Shown: positions 36,784-45,763, counted from the first letter of the stretch. The stretch is 64,000 nucleotides of DNA from Listeria swaminathanii (GCF_014229645.1 NZ_JAATOD010000001.1:868001-932000); one strand, 5' to 3'. Translations and numbers: made by a program. Notes: a model not told the origin generated them from the sequence alone.

Positions 36784-38318
36784 TGGTAAAGCAAATAATG
36801 ATTCAAGGCACGGCTTCCGACGCGGGAAAAAGCGTGCTAGTTGCGGGATTATGCCGTCTGTTCAAAAATAAAGGCAAGCGAGTCGTTCCGTTTAAATCGC
36901 AAAATATGTCGCTTAATTCTTTTATTACAGCAACCGGGGATGAAATGGGGCGGGCGCAAGTGTTCCAAGCAGAAGCGGCCGGCGTGTTCCCAGATGTCCG
37001 GATGAATCCCGTGTTACTTAAACCGACCAATGATCGCCAGTCACAAGTCATTTTTATGGGTTCGATTTTAGATAATATGGATGCCGTGACGTACCACGAT
37101 TTCAAACAAACACTTATCCCAAAAATCCAAGCAGTTTACCAGAGTTTGGCGGATGAAAATGATATTATTGTACTAGAAGGTGCCGGAAGCCCTGCCGAAA
37201 TCAATTTAAACGACCGCGATATCGTGAATATGGGCATGGCAAAAATGGTCGATGCACCCGTCGTTTTAGTGGCGGATATCGACAAAGGTGGCGTGTTTGC
37301 TTCGATTTATGGCACAATCATGCTCTTGAAAGAAGAAGAACGTGCTAGGATTAAAGGGGTAATCATCAATAAATTCCGCGGCGATGTGGCGCTTTTGCAA
37401 CCGGGGATTGATATGATTGAAGAACTCACGAATGTCCCAGTTATCGGCGTCATCCCATATGCGCATCTCCAACTGGAAGAAGAGGACAGTGTGTCACTTA
37501 GCGGAAAAAACTACGTGCCAGACAGTTCAGCTTTGCTTGATATTGCGATTATTTGTTTACCACGCATATCTAATTTCACAGATTTCCATATTCTAGAAAT
37601 TCAACCGGAGATAAGTGTGCGTTACATACGAAGCTTAGCTGATTTTGGAAATCCAGATTTAGTGATTATTCCTGGCAGTAAAAATACGCTAGAAGATATG
37701 GCCTTTCTCGAAGAATCCGGATTGAAAAAAGCCATTCAAAACTACGCTGAAAATGCTGGAAAAGTGATTGGGATTTGCGGTGGCTATCAAATGCTCGGTC
37801 AAAAGATGCTCGATCCAAATCAAGTGGAAAGTAAACAACTCGAAATTGCTGGACTTGGCTTATTAGACACCGAAACCATTTTCCATGACCAAAAACGTAC
37901 TACCCAAATTACTGGCGTGACACTTTCCGGCGAGCCAGTTGAAGGATACGAAATCCATATGGGCCAGACAAAACGCGGCGAGAACACCAACCCATTTTGC
38001 GAAATTAAAGCAGTGAACAGCAACCAAGAAATCCATCAAGACGGCGCCATTTCCGCTAACAAAAATATCATTGGAACTTACATCCACGGTATTTTTGATA
38101 ACGCCATTTTCTTAGGAAATCTCTTCAACGAACTACTAGCACACAAAAACAAATCAATTTATCCACATGAAATCATCAAACTGAAAGAACACAAAGAACA
38201 AGAATATAACAAACTAGCGGCCCTTTTAGAAGCAAATATCCAAATGGACCAATTAGAAAAAATCATGAAAGGAGAAAAAATATGCGTATCTACACCAAAA
38301 CCGGCGATAAAGGAATGA
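36783..38318 (+). CDS. cbiP: Cobyric acid synthase CbiP
   Basis: 511-aa glutamine amidotransferase that amidates the b, d, e and g side chains of adenosylcobyrinate diamide. P-loop-type MIQGTASDAGKSVLVAGLC at the N-terminus, FKSQNMSLNSFIT, LEGAGSPAEINL, and GATase1 nucleophile GICGGYQMLG (Cys about 332) with YIHGIFDN. It overlaps the next gene by 37 bp, longer than the other overlaps in this operon. Confidence 0.95.
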   Translation: MVKQIMIQGTASDAGKSVLVAGLCRLFKNKGKRVVPFKSQNMSLNSFITATGDEMGRAQVFQAEAAGVFPDVRMNPVLLKPTNDRQSQVIFMGSILDNMDAVTYHDFKQTLIPKIQAVYQSLADENDIIVLEGAGSPAEINLNDRDIVNMGMAKMVDAPVVLVADIDKGGVFASIYGTIMLLKEEERARIKGVIINKFRGDVALLQPGIDMIEELTNVPVIGVIPYAHLQLEEEDSVSLSGKNYVPDSSALLDIAIICLPRISNFTDFHILEIQPEISVRYIRSLADFGNPDLVIIPGSKNTLEDMAFLEESGLKKAIQNYAENAGKVIGICGGYQMLGQKMLDPNQVESKQLEIAGLGLLDTETIFHDQKRTTQITGVTLSGEPVEGYEIHMGQTKRGENTNPFCEIKAVNSNQEIHQDGAISANKNIIGTYIHGIFDNAIFLGNLFNELLAHKNKSIYPHEIIKLKEHKEQEYNKLAALLEANIQMDQLEKIMKGEKICVSTPKPAIKE

Positions 38319-38848
38319 CCAGAATTATCGGGGGGAGCAAAGTAAGTAAAGACAATATTCGCATTGATGCATACGGCACCTTGGATGAACTTAATTCGCT
38401 CATCGGTTACACAATAACAACCCTTGGAAGTGAACCAGAAATCCAAGCCGAACTCGAGCAAATTCAACAACAATTATTTGATGCAGGAGGAGATCTTGCA
38501 ACCGAAGAAGGTAAGCGCGCCTATAAACTTACGAACGAGCCTGTTGCTTGGCTAGAAGACCGAATTGATATCTACGCCGACGAACCACCAGAAATTGAGA
38601 AATTCATCCTACCAGGCGGAACGCAAGCGGCTTCATTACTGCACATGGCTAGAACCGTAACAAGAAGAGCCGAACGCGAAATCGTTGGCATGCTAAAAAT
38701 CGCTTCCAGCAACGAAGAAGTGTTAAAATACGTCAATCGCTTATCCGATTACTTTTTCGCTGTAGCCAGAGTCGTCAATTACCGCGCTGGCGAAACAGAT
38801 ATTTTCTACAAAAATTCTGAACTCGTTTTCCGCAATAAAAAGAAATAA
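38282..38848 (+). CDS. PduO-type ATP:cob(I)alamin adenosyltransferase
   Basis: 188-aa trimeric adenosyltransferase that makes adenosylcobalamin. N-terminal MRIYTKTGDKGMTRIIGG binds ATP; DAYGTLDELNSLIGY, LPGGTQAASLLHMARTVTRRAER and YVNRLSDYFFAVAR complete the family pattern. AGGAG site lies within the end of cbiP. Last gene of the cbi operon; unrelated in fold to EutT at 16717. Confidence 0.93.
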   Translation: MRIYTKTGDKGMTRIIGGSKVSKDNIRIDAYGTLDELNSLIGYTITTLGSEPEIQAELEQIQQQLFDAGGDLATEEGKRAYKLTNEPVAWLEDRIDIYADEPPEIEKFILPGGTQAASLLHMARTVTRRAEREIVGMLKIASSNEEVLKYVNRLSDYFFAVARVVNYRAGETDIFYKNSELVFRNKKK

Positions 38849-38851
38849 TAA

Positions 38852-38886
38852 AAAACCTCTCCAGACCTAAATCCGGAGAGGTTTTC
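38852..38886. terminator. Terminator of the cbi operon
   Basis: Perfect 11-bp stem AAAACCTCTCC/GGAGAGGTTTT with T-rich ends on both strands; it also serves the convergent gene that ends just beyond. Confidence 0.92.
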
Positions 38887-38890
38887 CTTT

Positions 38891-39358
38891 TTAAAAGCGT
38901 TGAATTAAAAATACGCCAACGAGCATTAACAACACACCAATCATTCGGTAACGGTTAATCGGATGAGGAATAACCCCGAAAAAGCCAAAATGATCAATAA
39001 TAAGCGCGATAATCATTTGCCCACAAAGAGCTAAAACAACTGTCATTGCCGAGCCGAGCAATGGTAAAAGTAAAATGTTAGATGTTACAAAGAGTACTCC
39101 AAGCGCACCGCCAGTGAAAACCCACCAAGGAATCCGACCGACCCCTTTCAGTTGAAAAGTCAAACGACGCTCCACAATTAAACAAACAATTGTAAGTAAA
39201 GTCGTCCCAACTAAAAAAGAAATAAATGATGCCACAAAAGGAGAACCGACAGTTAGCCGAAGTTGGCTATTAATCGACGTTTGAATCGGTGAAAGTAGTC
39301 CAGAAACAAGTCCCATTGCCATAAACAGTAATAATGATTTGGATGATCTTTTTGTCAT
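38891..39358 (-). CDS. YdcZ-type (DMT_YdcZ) membrane protein, downstream copy
   Basis: 155-aa protein of five hydrophobic spans, PF04657-like: GLLSPIQTSINSQLR, SPFVASFISFLVGTTLL, IPWWVFTGGALGVLFVTSNILLLPLLGSA. Related to small drug/metabolite transporters; substrate unknown. Paralogue of the gene directly upstream, suggesting a heterodimer like paired small multidrug resistance proteins. AGGAGAAAAC site. Confidence 0.82.
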   Translation of the reverse strand: MTKRSSKSLLLFMAMGLVSGLLSPIQTSINSQLRLTVGSPFVASFISFLVGTTLLTIVCLIVERRLTFQLKGVGRIPWWVFTGGALGVLFVTSNILLLPLLGSAMTVVLALCGQMIIALIIDHFGFFGVIPHPINRYRMIGVLLMLVGVFLIQRF

Positions 39359-39372
39359 GTTTTCTCCTCCTT

Positions 39373-39822
39373 TTAAAATCGTTGCATCAAGTAAATGCCG
39401 CCGAACATTAAAATAACACCAAGTAAACGTTCGATGTTAATTTCATGCATTGGTACTTGAAATAAACCAAAGTTATCAATTACAATAGCCATAATCATTT
39501 GTCCACAAACCGTAATCATTACAAGCAGGGCAGAACCAAGTCGCGGTAAGAGTAAAATATTAGCTGTTAAGAAAATAACGCCTAATGTTCCACCACCAAC
39601 CCAGATATACCAAGGATTTGAGGCAATCATTTCTGATGATATTGGCCATGATTTTTGTGTAAATAAGCAAACAATAAGTAAAACCGTTGTTCCGACCATA
39701 AAAGAAACCCACGAAGCTAAAAACGGGGATTTCGTATATGTACTAAGTCGCGTATTAATGGCCGTTTGAACTGGTAATACCATCCCAGCTAACAGACCTG
39801 ATACAATAAATAATATAATCAA
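39373..39822 (-). CDS. YdcZ-type (DMT_YdcZ) membrane protein, upstream copy
   Basis: 149 aa, five hydrophobic spans; MVLPVQTAINTRLSTYTKSPFLASWVSF pattern parallel to its neighbour's. 14 bp separate the pair, so they are co-transcribed and probably act together. Function unknown. GGAGGG-type site upstream of the ATG. Confidence 0.82.
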   Translation of the reverse strand: MIILFIVSGLLAGMVLPVQTAINTRLSTYTKSPFLASWVSFMVGTTVLLIVCLFTQKSWPISSEMIASNPWYIWVGGGTLGVIFLTANILLLPRLGSALLVMITVCGQMIMAIVIDNFGLFQVPMHEINIERLLGVILMFGGIYLMQRF

Positions 39823-39910
39823 AAATTTCCCTCCCTTTTATCACAATGAGATAATTATAAAATAAAAGAGGGGCAAAAAGATAGTATTTAATTCAAAGTG
39901 AGGTTTTTTT

Positions 39911-40432
39911 ATGAAAATTCGTATTATCGGATCAGTTGGAAGCGGTAAAACGACGCTAGCCAAAAAACTTTCCGAGTGGCAACAAATCGACTATTTTGAA
40001 ACCGACCGCATTGTTTGGAAACGAGAAGAGACGGAAGTAAGACGAACCGACGTCGAAAAGTCAGCCGTACTAAATAACATCCTCCAAAATGAAAACTGGA
40101 TTATCGAAGGCGTTCATTTAGAAGAATGGACAAACGAAAGCATTACTCAAGCCGATATTGTCATTTTCCTTGATTTACCTAAAAACCAAATCCGTTCCCA
40201 ACTAGTCAAACGCCAAATCAAACAAATACTACGACTAGAAGCCGCACACTATCCAGTCCGTTTAAAGATGCTAAAGAAAATGTTTTACTGGGATAAGCTA
40301 TTCGACCAACGAACCAAACCACTCATTACCGCGAAAATCACTCAAAATCCAAAAAAATGGCTGATTATCAAAGAAAAAGCAGAACTCCAAGACATTCAGG
40401 AAAACATTTTGCAAATAATCTCGAGCCGTTAA
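39911..40432 (+). CDS. P-loop nucleotide kinase-like protein (FlaR/adenylate kinase-related)
   Basis: 173 aa. Walker A GSVGSGKTTLAKKL at residues 7-20, DYFETDRIVWKR, WIIEGVHLEEWTNESI and DIVIFLDLPKNQIRSQLVKRQ: the pattern of small AAA-like kinases annotated as DNA topology modulation protein FlaR. Substrate unknown. AGTGAGG precedes the ATG. Confidence 0.75.
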   Translation: MKIRIIGSVGSGKTTLAKKLSEWQQIDYFETDRIVWKREETEVRRTDVEKSAVLNNILQNENWIIEGVHLEEWTNESITQADIVIFLDLPKNQIRSQLVKRQIKQILRLEAAHYPVRLKMLKKMFYWDKLFDQRTKPLITAKITQNPKKWLIIKEKAELQDIQENILQIISSR

Positions 40433-40677
40433 AAGAATGCATATTTTCTGCTTACTACAATTCGCTCTTATATATAGAAGAAAGACGGTTTTTTATACCC
40501 GAAAAATATATATTCAGAAAATCGCAGCAATTTTATATGACTAAATGATGGCAAATGTTACAAAATGAAGAAATGTTCATATCAATGACACGGATAATAG
40601 CTTAATAGCAATAATTTAACCTAATCATATAAATGTTAAAGATTTCTTAAATTCCTTAAAATAGACCCCCAGATGGA
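40433..40677 (+). other. AT-rich intergenic region without recognised gene
   Basis: About 245 bp. An 8-bp inverted repeat ATTTTCTG...CAGAAAAT spans roughly 70 nt near its start; no T run marks it as a terminator. I see no coding sequence or known RNA here. Confidence 0.5.
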
Positions 40678-40706
40678 TTGCAATTGTAGTAAAAGTAACG
40701 TATTCT
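40678..40706 (+). promoter_or_regulatory. Promoter of the membrane-anchored glucosaminidase gene
   Basis: TTGCAA, 17-nt spacer, TATTCT; a start near 40713 would leave about 35 nt of leader before the proposed CTG start. Confidence 0.55.
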
Positions 40707-40748
40707 AGTACCATCAAGGGATTCGTAGACAGAAAGGCGTGACGACAT

Positions 40749-41618
40749 CTGAAATATAGAAAATTATCCAAAAAGAAGAAGCAAAAAAGGCTAATTGGAA
40801 TAGCGGGAATTTTACTTCTAGTTATTTTAGTAGGTGTCATTGCATCCGTTGTTAGACAGCAATACTTAATTATGACAGCACCAGAACCGGACCCGGCATT
40901 TCATTCCAAACAGCAAAACTTCCTAAATGAACTTTCGCCACGTGCGCAAGAAATTCAAGCAAAGCATGGCATTTTAACAAGCATAACTCTAGCCCAAGCA
41001 ATTTTGGAATCTGACTGGGGCCAAAGCGGTTTAGCCCAAAAAGGCAATAATTTATTCGGGGTAAAAGGTAAATCTCCGCAACCAATGGTAACGATGACGA
41101 CCAAAGAATTTGTAGACGGCGAGTGGATTGAAATCAATGCCAATTTCCGAAAATACAAAGATTGGAACGAGTCACTCGATTCGCATGCAGAACTTTTTTT
41201 GAAAGGTACTTCCTGGAATAAAGATAAATATAACGGCGTCGTTGCAGCAGATGATTATAAAAAAGCCGCGCAAGAATTACAATCAGCAGGCTACGCAACA
41301 GACCCGGATTATGCAGAGAAATTAATCAATATTATCGAAAAATATGATCTAGCATTATACGATCGCATTGAAGACAAAATTTACTATGATACAAAATCAA
41401 CGGGCTACGGCAAAGTAGAAAAAGACGTATCTGGCGCGATTTGGACCAAGCCATATGGACTAGCTGGCGCGTTAAAAGTAGAGGAAATTAACTACTATAA
41501 ACGTGAAGATTTGAAAATTTTACGCGAAGCAAAGACCGATAGTGGCGTTTGGTACCAGATTTCCGTAGATACTGAGCCAATTGGTTGGGTAAAACAAGAA
41601 TTAATCGCAAAAAAATAG
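40749..41618 (+). CDS. Membrane-anchored peptidoglycan N-acetylglucosaminidase (GH73), CTG start proposed
   Basis: 289 aa if read from CTG 40749. Residues 1-15 are very basic (KYRKLSKKKKQKR), 16-37 are a hydrophobic anchor (LIGIAGILLLVILVGVIASVV), then a GH73 domain with ILTSITLAQAILESDWGQSG (catalytic Glu in AILES) and NNLFGVKG, and a C-terminal SH3-like region (about 205-289). The first in-frame ATG (40872) would remove the anchor and has no ribosome site. Frame stops at 40740, so only CTG 40749 (AAAGG 11 nt upstream) or ATT-type codons can start the longer protein. Confidence 0.8.
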   Translation: MKYRKLSKKKKQKRLIGIAGILLLVILVGVIASVVRQQYLIMTAPEPDPAFHSKQQNFLNELSPRAQEIQAKHGILTSITLAQAILESDWGQSGLAQKGNNLFGVKGKSPQPMVTMTTKEFVDGEWIEINANFRKYKDWNESLDSHAELFLKGTSWNKDKYNGVVAADDYKKAAQELQSAGYATDPDYAEKLINIIEKYDLALYDRIEDKIYYDTKSTGYGKVEKDVSGAIWTKPYGLAGALKVEEINYYKREDLKILREAKTDSGVWYQISVDTEPIGWVKQELIAKK

Positions 41619-41627
41619 AAAATAACC

Positions 41628-41697
41628 GAAAAAGAGCAAAATGACTTGTCTTATTTATAGGCAAAAAGTCCTTTTCAAGCTCTTTTTCTTTTTTATT
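41628..41697 (+). terminator. Terminator after the glucosaminidase gene
   Basis: GAAAAAGAGC/GCTCTTTTTC stem (10 bp) with a 41-nt loop, followed by CTTTTTTATTTT. Confidence 0.7.
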
Positions 41698-41887
41698 TTC
41701 ATCAGAGTCATCTTTCTAGAATTGCTCTATCAAAGCGCTAAGCCCGAATTGTAACATAAGTAATGTAAAAGTAATGTGTATTACAAGGCTGGTTTGATAG
41801 AATGAAATAGTTGTTTTAAAGAACACCTGTTTCCAGTTTTTCAAAAGCTGGAAGGATAACTCAAAGAAGGATGTGCAATAAATCATT

Positions 41888-42901
41888 ATGTTACAGCTCG
41901 CAAAGAAGCATTTGGTGACAATTGGTCTCGGAATTACAATTACATTATGCGCCTTACCAATCCACTCCCAAGCTGCTGGTCTAGAGGACGGCCTGACTTC
42001 CAAGCAAGAGAAGTTTATTAATGAGATTGCGCCGCATGCTCAAAAAGTGCAAAAAGAACATGGTATTTTAGCAAGTATTACTATTTCGCAAGCAATCCTA
42101 GAATCTAATTGGGGCGAAAGTAAACTAGCAAAAGACGGTAATAATTTATTCGGAATTAAAGGTTCTTATAATGGAGCATCGATTAAATTACCAACAAAAG
42201 AACACAATGGTGTTGTTTGGGTTGGAACAGATGCTGTTTTCCGCGCGTATCCAGGCTGGTATGAATCCATGAATGACCACGCACTTTTATTTGTCAATGG
42301 CCCATCATGGAACCCGCATTTATATGGTGGATTAATCAAAGAATACAACTTTGAAAAAGCAGCTGTTGCTCTTGGCAAAACTGGCTATTCATCAGACCCA
42401 GAGTATGCAGCAAAACTAATTGATCTCATTAAAAAAGCAAATTTAAATAAATACGATACCGTTTATAGCGAACGTGTATCTGATAAAGCAATCAAAGCTG
42501 CCGGTGAAGTAGCTATCAAAGATAATTGCTTTGTTTGGTCCGCGCCAGGTGGTACTAAAGGAGCGAACCCCGTAGCAAGTACGACAAAATATTTTGGTCG
42601 CCAAGTTTCGATTAATCAAGAAGTAAAAGTAACCGACTCTAATATTACTTGGTACCAAATCCATCAAAACGGGGAATCAATCGGTTGGATTGAAAGTACG
42701 TCGATTAAAAACTTCTATCAATTAGAAGACTATTCGCCAACGGTTGATGCATTATTAAAAACGGATGATCAAAACCGCCTAGTCATCAACATGGATATCG
42801 ATACATCCGAACTACACAAAACCAAATTAGCGAAGGCTGACACAAAAGAAAAAACAGCCTTTAATTTACCTTTACTTAACGTCCAATCCATTGTATGGTA
42901 A
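41888..42901 (+). CDS. Secreted peptidoglycan N-acetylglucosaminidase (GH73)
   Basis: 337 aa. Signal peptide of about 29 residues (KKHLVTIGLGITITLCALPIHSQAA). GH73 domain about 35-190 with GILASITISQAILESNWGES and NNLFGIKG; SH3-like region about 200-285. Paralogue of the upstream gene but secreted rather than anchored. The ATG has only a distant AGAAGG (17 nt); no better start is open, as TAA lies two codons upstream. A 5' leader hairpin (TTCCAG/CTGGAA, 41831-41853) precedes it. Confidence 0.85.
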   Translation: MLQLAKKHLVTIGLGITITLCALPIHSQAAGLEDGLTSKQEKFINEIAPHAQKVQKEHGILASITISQAILESNWGESKLAKDGNNLFGIKGSYNGASIKLPTKEHNGVVWVGTDAVFRAYPGWYESMNDHALLFVNGPSWNPHLYGGLIKEYNFEKAAVALGKTGYSSDPEYAAKLIDLIKKANLNKYDTVYSERVSDKAIKAAGEVAIKDNCFVWSAPGGTKGANPVASTTKYFGRQVSINQEVKVTDSNITWYQIHQNGESIGWIESTSIKNFYQLEDYSPTVDALLKTDDQNRLVINMDIDTSELHKTKLAKADTKEKTAFNLPLLNVQSIVW

Positions 42902-42904
42902 GTA

Positions 42905-42947
42905 ACGCACAAAAAAGCTGAATAGATTACTCGGCTTTTTTTGCGTT
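42905..42947 (+). terminator. Terminator after the secreted glucosaminidase gene
   Basis: GCACAAAAAAGCTGA pairs with TCGGCTTTTTTTGCG (few mismatches) and contains the T run of the terminator. Confidence 0.75.
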
Positions 42948-43011
42948 TTCAAAGGATTTTTAGAAAGAAACTGTTATAATGTAAAAGGAGTTTATAAGGA
43001 GGGGTATTAAT

Positions 43012-44091
43012 ATGGATGAACAATTAAAAATGTTAAAAGCACTAACCGATGCAAAAGGTATTCCCGGTAACGAGCGCGCAGTAAGAAACGTGTTCCGCGA
43101 ATATATCGAACCACTAGCGGATAGTTTTGAAACAGACGGCTTAGGAAGTGCTGTGGCGAAAAAAGTTGGCAACGAAGATGGACCTAAAATTATGATTGCT
43201 GGCCATTTAGATGAAGTAGGCTTTATGGTAACGCAAATTGACGATAAAGGCTTTATTAAATTTCAAACAGTGGGCGGCTGGGTTTCTCAAGTAATGCTCG
43301 CACAAAAAGTAACCATCGTGACGCGTTCCGGCGAAGAAATCACAGGGGTTATCGGTTCTAAACCACCACACGTTATGACAGCTGCAGAACGCCAAAAATC
43401 ATTTGATATTAAAGATATGTTTATTGATGTTGGCGCAGTAGATAAAGCAGAAGTGGAAAGCTACGGCATCCGTCCTGGCGACATGATCGTTCCCGCTTTT
43501 GATTTTACTGTAATGAAAAACGAGAAATTCCTACTGGCGAAAGCATGGGATAACCGTATTGGCCTTGCAATTGCCATTGAAGTACTTAAAAACTTACAAA
43601 AAGAACAACATCCAAATATCGTTTACGGCGTTGGAACGGTTCAAGAAGAAGTCGGTTTACGTGGCGCGAAAACAGCCGCACATTTCGTACAACCAGATAT
43701 CGGTTTTGCTGTTGATGTTGGCATCGCGGGAGATACTCCGGGCGTAACCGACAAAGAAGCGATGAGCAAAATGGGCGAAGGTCCACAAATCGTTATTTAC
43801 GACGCATCAATGGTAGCACACGCTGGTCTCCGCGATTTTGTAACGGACGTAGCAGACGAATTATCCATTCCTTACCAATTTGAAGCAATTCCAATGGGTG
43901 GAACGGATTCTGGTTCGATTCATTTAACAGGAAACGGAATCCCGTCACTATCGATTACCATTGCAACACGCTACATTCATTCTCATTCCTCGATGCTACA
44001 TCGCGACGATTTTGAAAATGCAGTGAAACTAATTACCGAAGTAGTCAAACGTTTAGATAAAGAAAAAGTAACAGAAATTCGCTTAGGTTGA
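43012..44091 (+). CDS. M42-family metallo-aminopeptidase
   Basis: 359 aa, about the family length. Forms cytosolic tetrahedral peptidase particles. Metal/catalytic segments: [12 protein letters not shown] (His about 67), KAWDNRIG (Asp about 181), [10 protein letters not shown] (Glu pair about 213), AVDVGIAGD (Asp about 235) and [12 protein letters not shown] (His about 323). Often annotated as endoglucanase CelM, which the motifs do not support. Strong AAGGAGGGG site. Confidence 0.9.
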   Translation: MDEQLKMLKALTDAKGIPGNERAVRNVFREYIEPLADSFETDGLGSAVAKKVGNEDGPKIMIAGHLDEVGFMVTQIDDKGFIKFQTVGGWVSQVMLAQKVTIVTRSGEEITGVIGSKPPHVMTAAERQKSFDIKDMFIDVGAVDKAEVESYGIRPGDMIVPAFDFTVMKNEKFLLAKAWDNRIGLAIAIEVLKNLQKEQHPNIVYGVGTVQEEVGLRGAKTAAHFVQPDIGFAVDVGIAGDTPGVTDKEAMSKMGEGPQIVIYDASMVAHAGLRDFVTDVADELSIPYQFEAIPMGGTDSGSIHLTGNGIPSLSITIATRYIHSHSSMLHRDDFENAVKLITEVVKRLDKEKVTEIRLG

Positions 44092-44116
44092 GTTTCGAGA
44101 AAAGAGGACAACTTTA

Positions 44117-44875
44117 ATGGAACAGATTCAATCAGTAAAAAACGACCGTGTCAAAACATGGAAAAAATTGCAAACGAGAAAAGGCCGCGATAAAACTGGA
44201 ACTTATTTGGTGGAAGGCTTTCATTTAGTAGAAGAAGCACTACGTCAAGATGGTTTAGTACTGGAGCTGCTTGTTTCAAGTGGTGTTTCTGTTCCAGAAG
44301 AGTGGTTAAAAGGCGATTATGATGTGTTTGAAATCAGTACAGAAATCAGCCACTTAATTAGCGAAACAATGACAGAGCAAGGCGTCTTTGCCGTAGTCTC
44401 CACTTCTGAGCCAGATATGATGCTTTTATATGGTAAGAAATTATTACTTGTAGACGCAGTACAAGATCCAGGGAATGTTGGTACGTTAATTCGTACGGCT
44501 GATGCTGCTGGTTATGATTGTGTCGTGCTCGGCCGAGGTAGTGCAGACCTATATAATCCAAAAGTAATTCGTAGTACACAAGGTAGCCATTTTCACATTC
44601 CTGTTATTCAAGCAGATTTATTTGATTGGATTTCCAATTTAGAAGAAGAAGGTGTTCCTGTAATTGGCGCAGTTTTAGATGACCAAGCGAAATCATTAAA
44701 CGACATGCCAAAACGCGAAACATTAGCTTTGATGGTTGGAAATGAAGGAAACGGTATTTCTCCGGAATTACAAGATCGTCTTTCTGAAAAAGTCTACATT
44801 CCTATTTACGGCGACAGCGAGTCTTTAAATGTAGCTGTTGCAGCAGGAATTTTACTGTACGGTTTACGAAAATAA
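44117..44875 (+). CDS. SpoU/TrmH-family RNA 2'-O-methyltransferase
   Basis: 252 aa. N-terminal substrate-binding segment (SVKNDRVKTWKKLQTRKGR, GTYLVEGFHLVEEAL), then the SPOUT knot: motif 1 DAVQDPGNVGTLIRTADAAG (about 114), motif 2 LMVGNEGNGISPEL and motif 3 IPIYGDSESLNVAVAAGILLY. Probably methylates 23S rRNA; target nucleotide not deducible. Located upstream of pheST as in other Bacillales. Confidence 0.9.
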   Translation: MEQIQSVKNDRVKTWKKLQTRKGRDKTGTYLVEGFHLVEEALRQDGLVLELLVSSGVSVPEEWLKGDYDVFEISTEISHLISETMTEQGVFAVVSTSEPDMMLLYGKKLLLVDAVQDPGNVGTLIRTADAAGYDCVVLGRGSADLYNPKVIRSTQGSHFHIPVIQADLFDWISNLEEEGVPVIGAVLDDQAKSLNDMPKRETLALMVGNEGNGISPELQDRLSEKVYIPIYGDSESLNVAVAAGILLYGLRK

Positions 44876-44876
44876 T

Positions 44877-44921
44877 AAAAAGTGGTGACTAAGTTCATTC
44901 CGACTTAGTCACCACTTTTTT
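44877..44921. terminator. Bidirectional terminator
   Basis: Perfect 18-bp stem AAAAAGTGGTGACTAAGT/ACTTAGTCACCACTTTTT with an 8-nt loop, between convergent genes. Confidence 0.93.
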
Positions 44922-45279
44922 AGATTTCTTCTTGTTTTTCCATTTTTACTTCGCGAATCGCAACACGTTTTAAATCAGCTACAACGCTATGCATGTAATC
45001 AAATGCTGCTCCCCAGTCAATGCCAGTGAAGAAGCTATTCGAACTACCTGTCGAGATAATCGTTACTTCCGTTTCGCCGTGGAAATTATTAATATTAACG
45101 AAAAGTGCCGCTCGATTAGAAGAGCGCAAATAAAATTTTTCGCAAGCAAGAGTCGCAAGTTCGCCAAAATCAAACGTTCTAATCTCAGAAAACACGATAT
45201 TCGATCCAGCTTGACCTGCTTTGATTATTTCGAAGGTTTCAGTAACATCAGTTTTGACAATGTATCTAATAGATGGCAT
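44920..45279 (-). CDS. Hypothetical protein, 119 aa (DUF6054-like?)
   Basis: Single small gene on the minus strand with a strong AAGGAGG site and shared terminator, so likely real. No signal peptide or membrane segment. Sequence has an alternating strand pattern (AALFVNINNFHGETEVTIISTG) and a charged C-terminal helix (VVADLKRVAIREVKMEKQEE). It may be a DUF6054 protein, but I am unsure. Function unknown; no operon partners. Confidence 0.7.
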   Translation of the reverse strand: MPSIRYIVKTDVTETFEIIKAGQAGSNIVFSEIRTFDFGELATLACEKFYLRSSNRAALFVNINNFHGETEVTIISTGSSNSFFTGIDWGAAFDYMHSVVADLKRVAIREVKMEKQEEI

Positions 45280-45387
45280 TATAGCCGCCTCCTTAATAAA
45301 TCTATCTTAGTTATATTTTAAGCCAGAAGGATATTTTGGTCAATGGTATTTCAACTTACTAAATATAAGCAACATAACATTTATTAG

Positions 45388-45416
45388 TTACTTTCTGATG
45401 ATAGATATGGTACAAT
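45388..45416 (+). promoter_or_regulatory. Probable promoter of the HxlR-type regulator
   Basis: TTACTT, 17-nt spacer, TACAAT, 20 nt before the start codon. Confidence 0.45.
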
Positions 45417-45435
45417 AACGTTAGAGGTGAGAATT

Positions 45436-45759
45436 ATGACTGATGCACATACAGTATGTCCGAAGTTTGAATCGGCGTTCCAATTACTAGGTAAACGCTG
45501 GACTGGACTTATCATCAATGTCTTACTGACTGGTCCAAAAAGGTTTAAACAAGTTGCCGCTGAGATCCCACAAATGAGTGATCGGGTGCTTGCAGAACGT
45601 TTGAAGGAACTTGAGGAAATGGATATTTGCTTGAGACAAGTTTATCCAGAAACTCCTGTACGCATTGAATATGAACTAACCGAAAAAGGCAAAGCACTCC
45701 AAGAAGTAATGCTTGAAGTCCAGTGTTGGGCGGATAAATGGGTGGAAGTACCTAATTAA
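45436..45759 (+). CDS. HxlR-family winged-helix regulator
   Basis: 107 aa; the complete HxlR domain: VCPKFESAFQLLGKRWTGLIINVLL, RFKQVAAEIPQMSDRVLAERLKELE, EYELTEKGKAL. Cys8 lies just before the first helix, the place of the redox-sensing Cys in several HxlR proteins (for example HypR and YodB of Bacillus); two other Cys occur (about 60 and 96). ATG at 45436 preferred (AGAGGTGA 7 nt upstream). Target unknown; no divergent gene adjoins it. Confidence 0.87.
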   Translation: MTDAHTVCPKFESAFQLLGKRWTGLIINVLLTGPKRFKQVAAEIPQMSDRVLAERLKELEEMDICLRQVYPETPVRIEYELTEKGKALQEVMLEVQCWADKWVEVPN

Positions 45760-45763
45760 AAAG

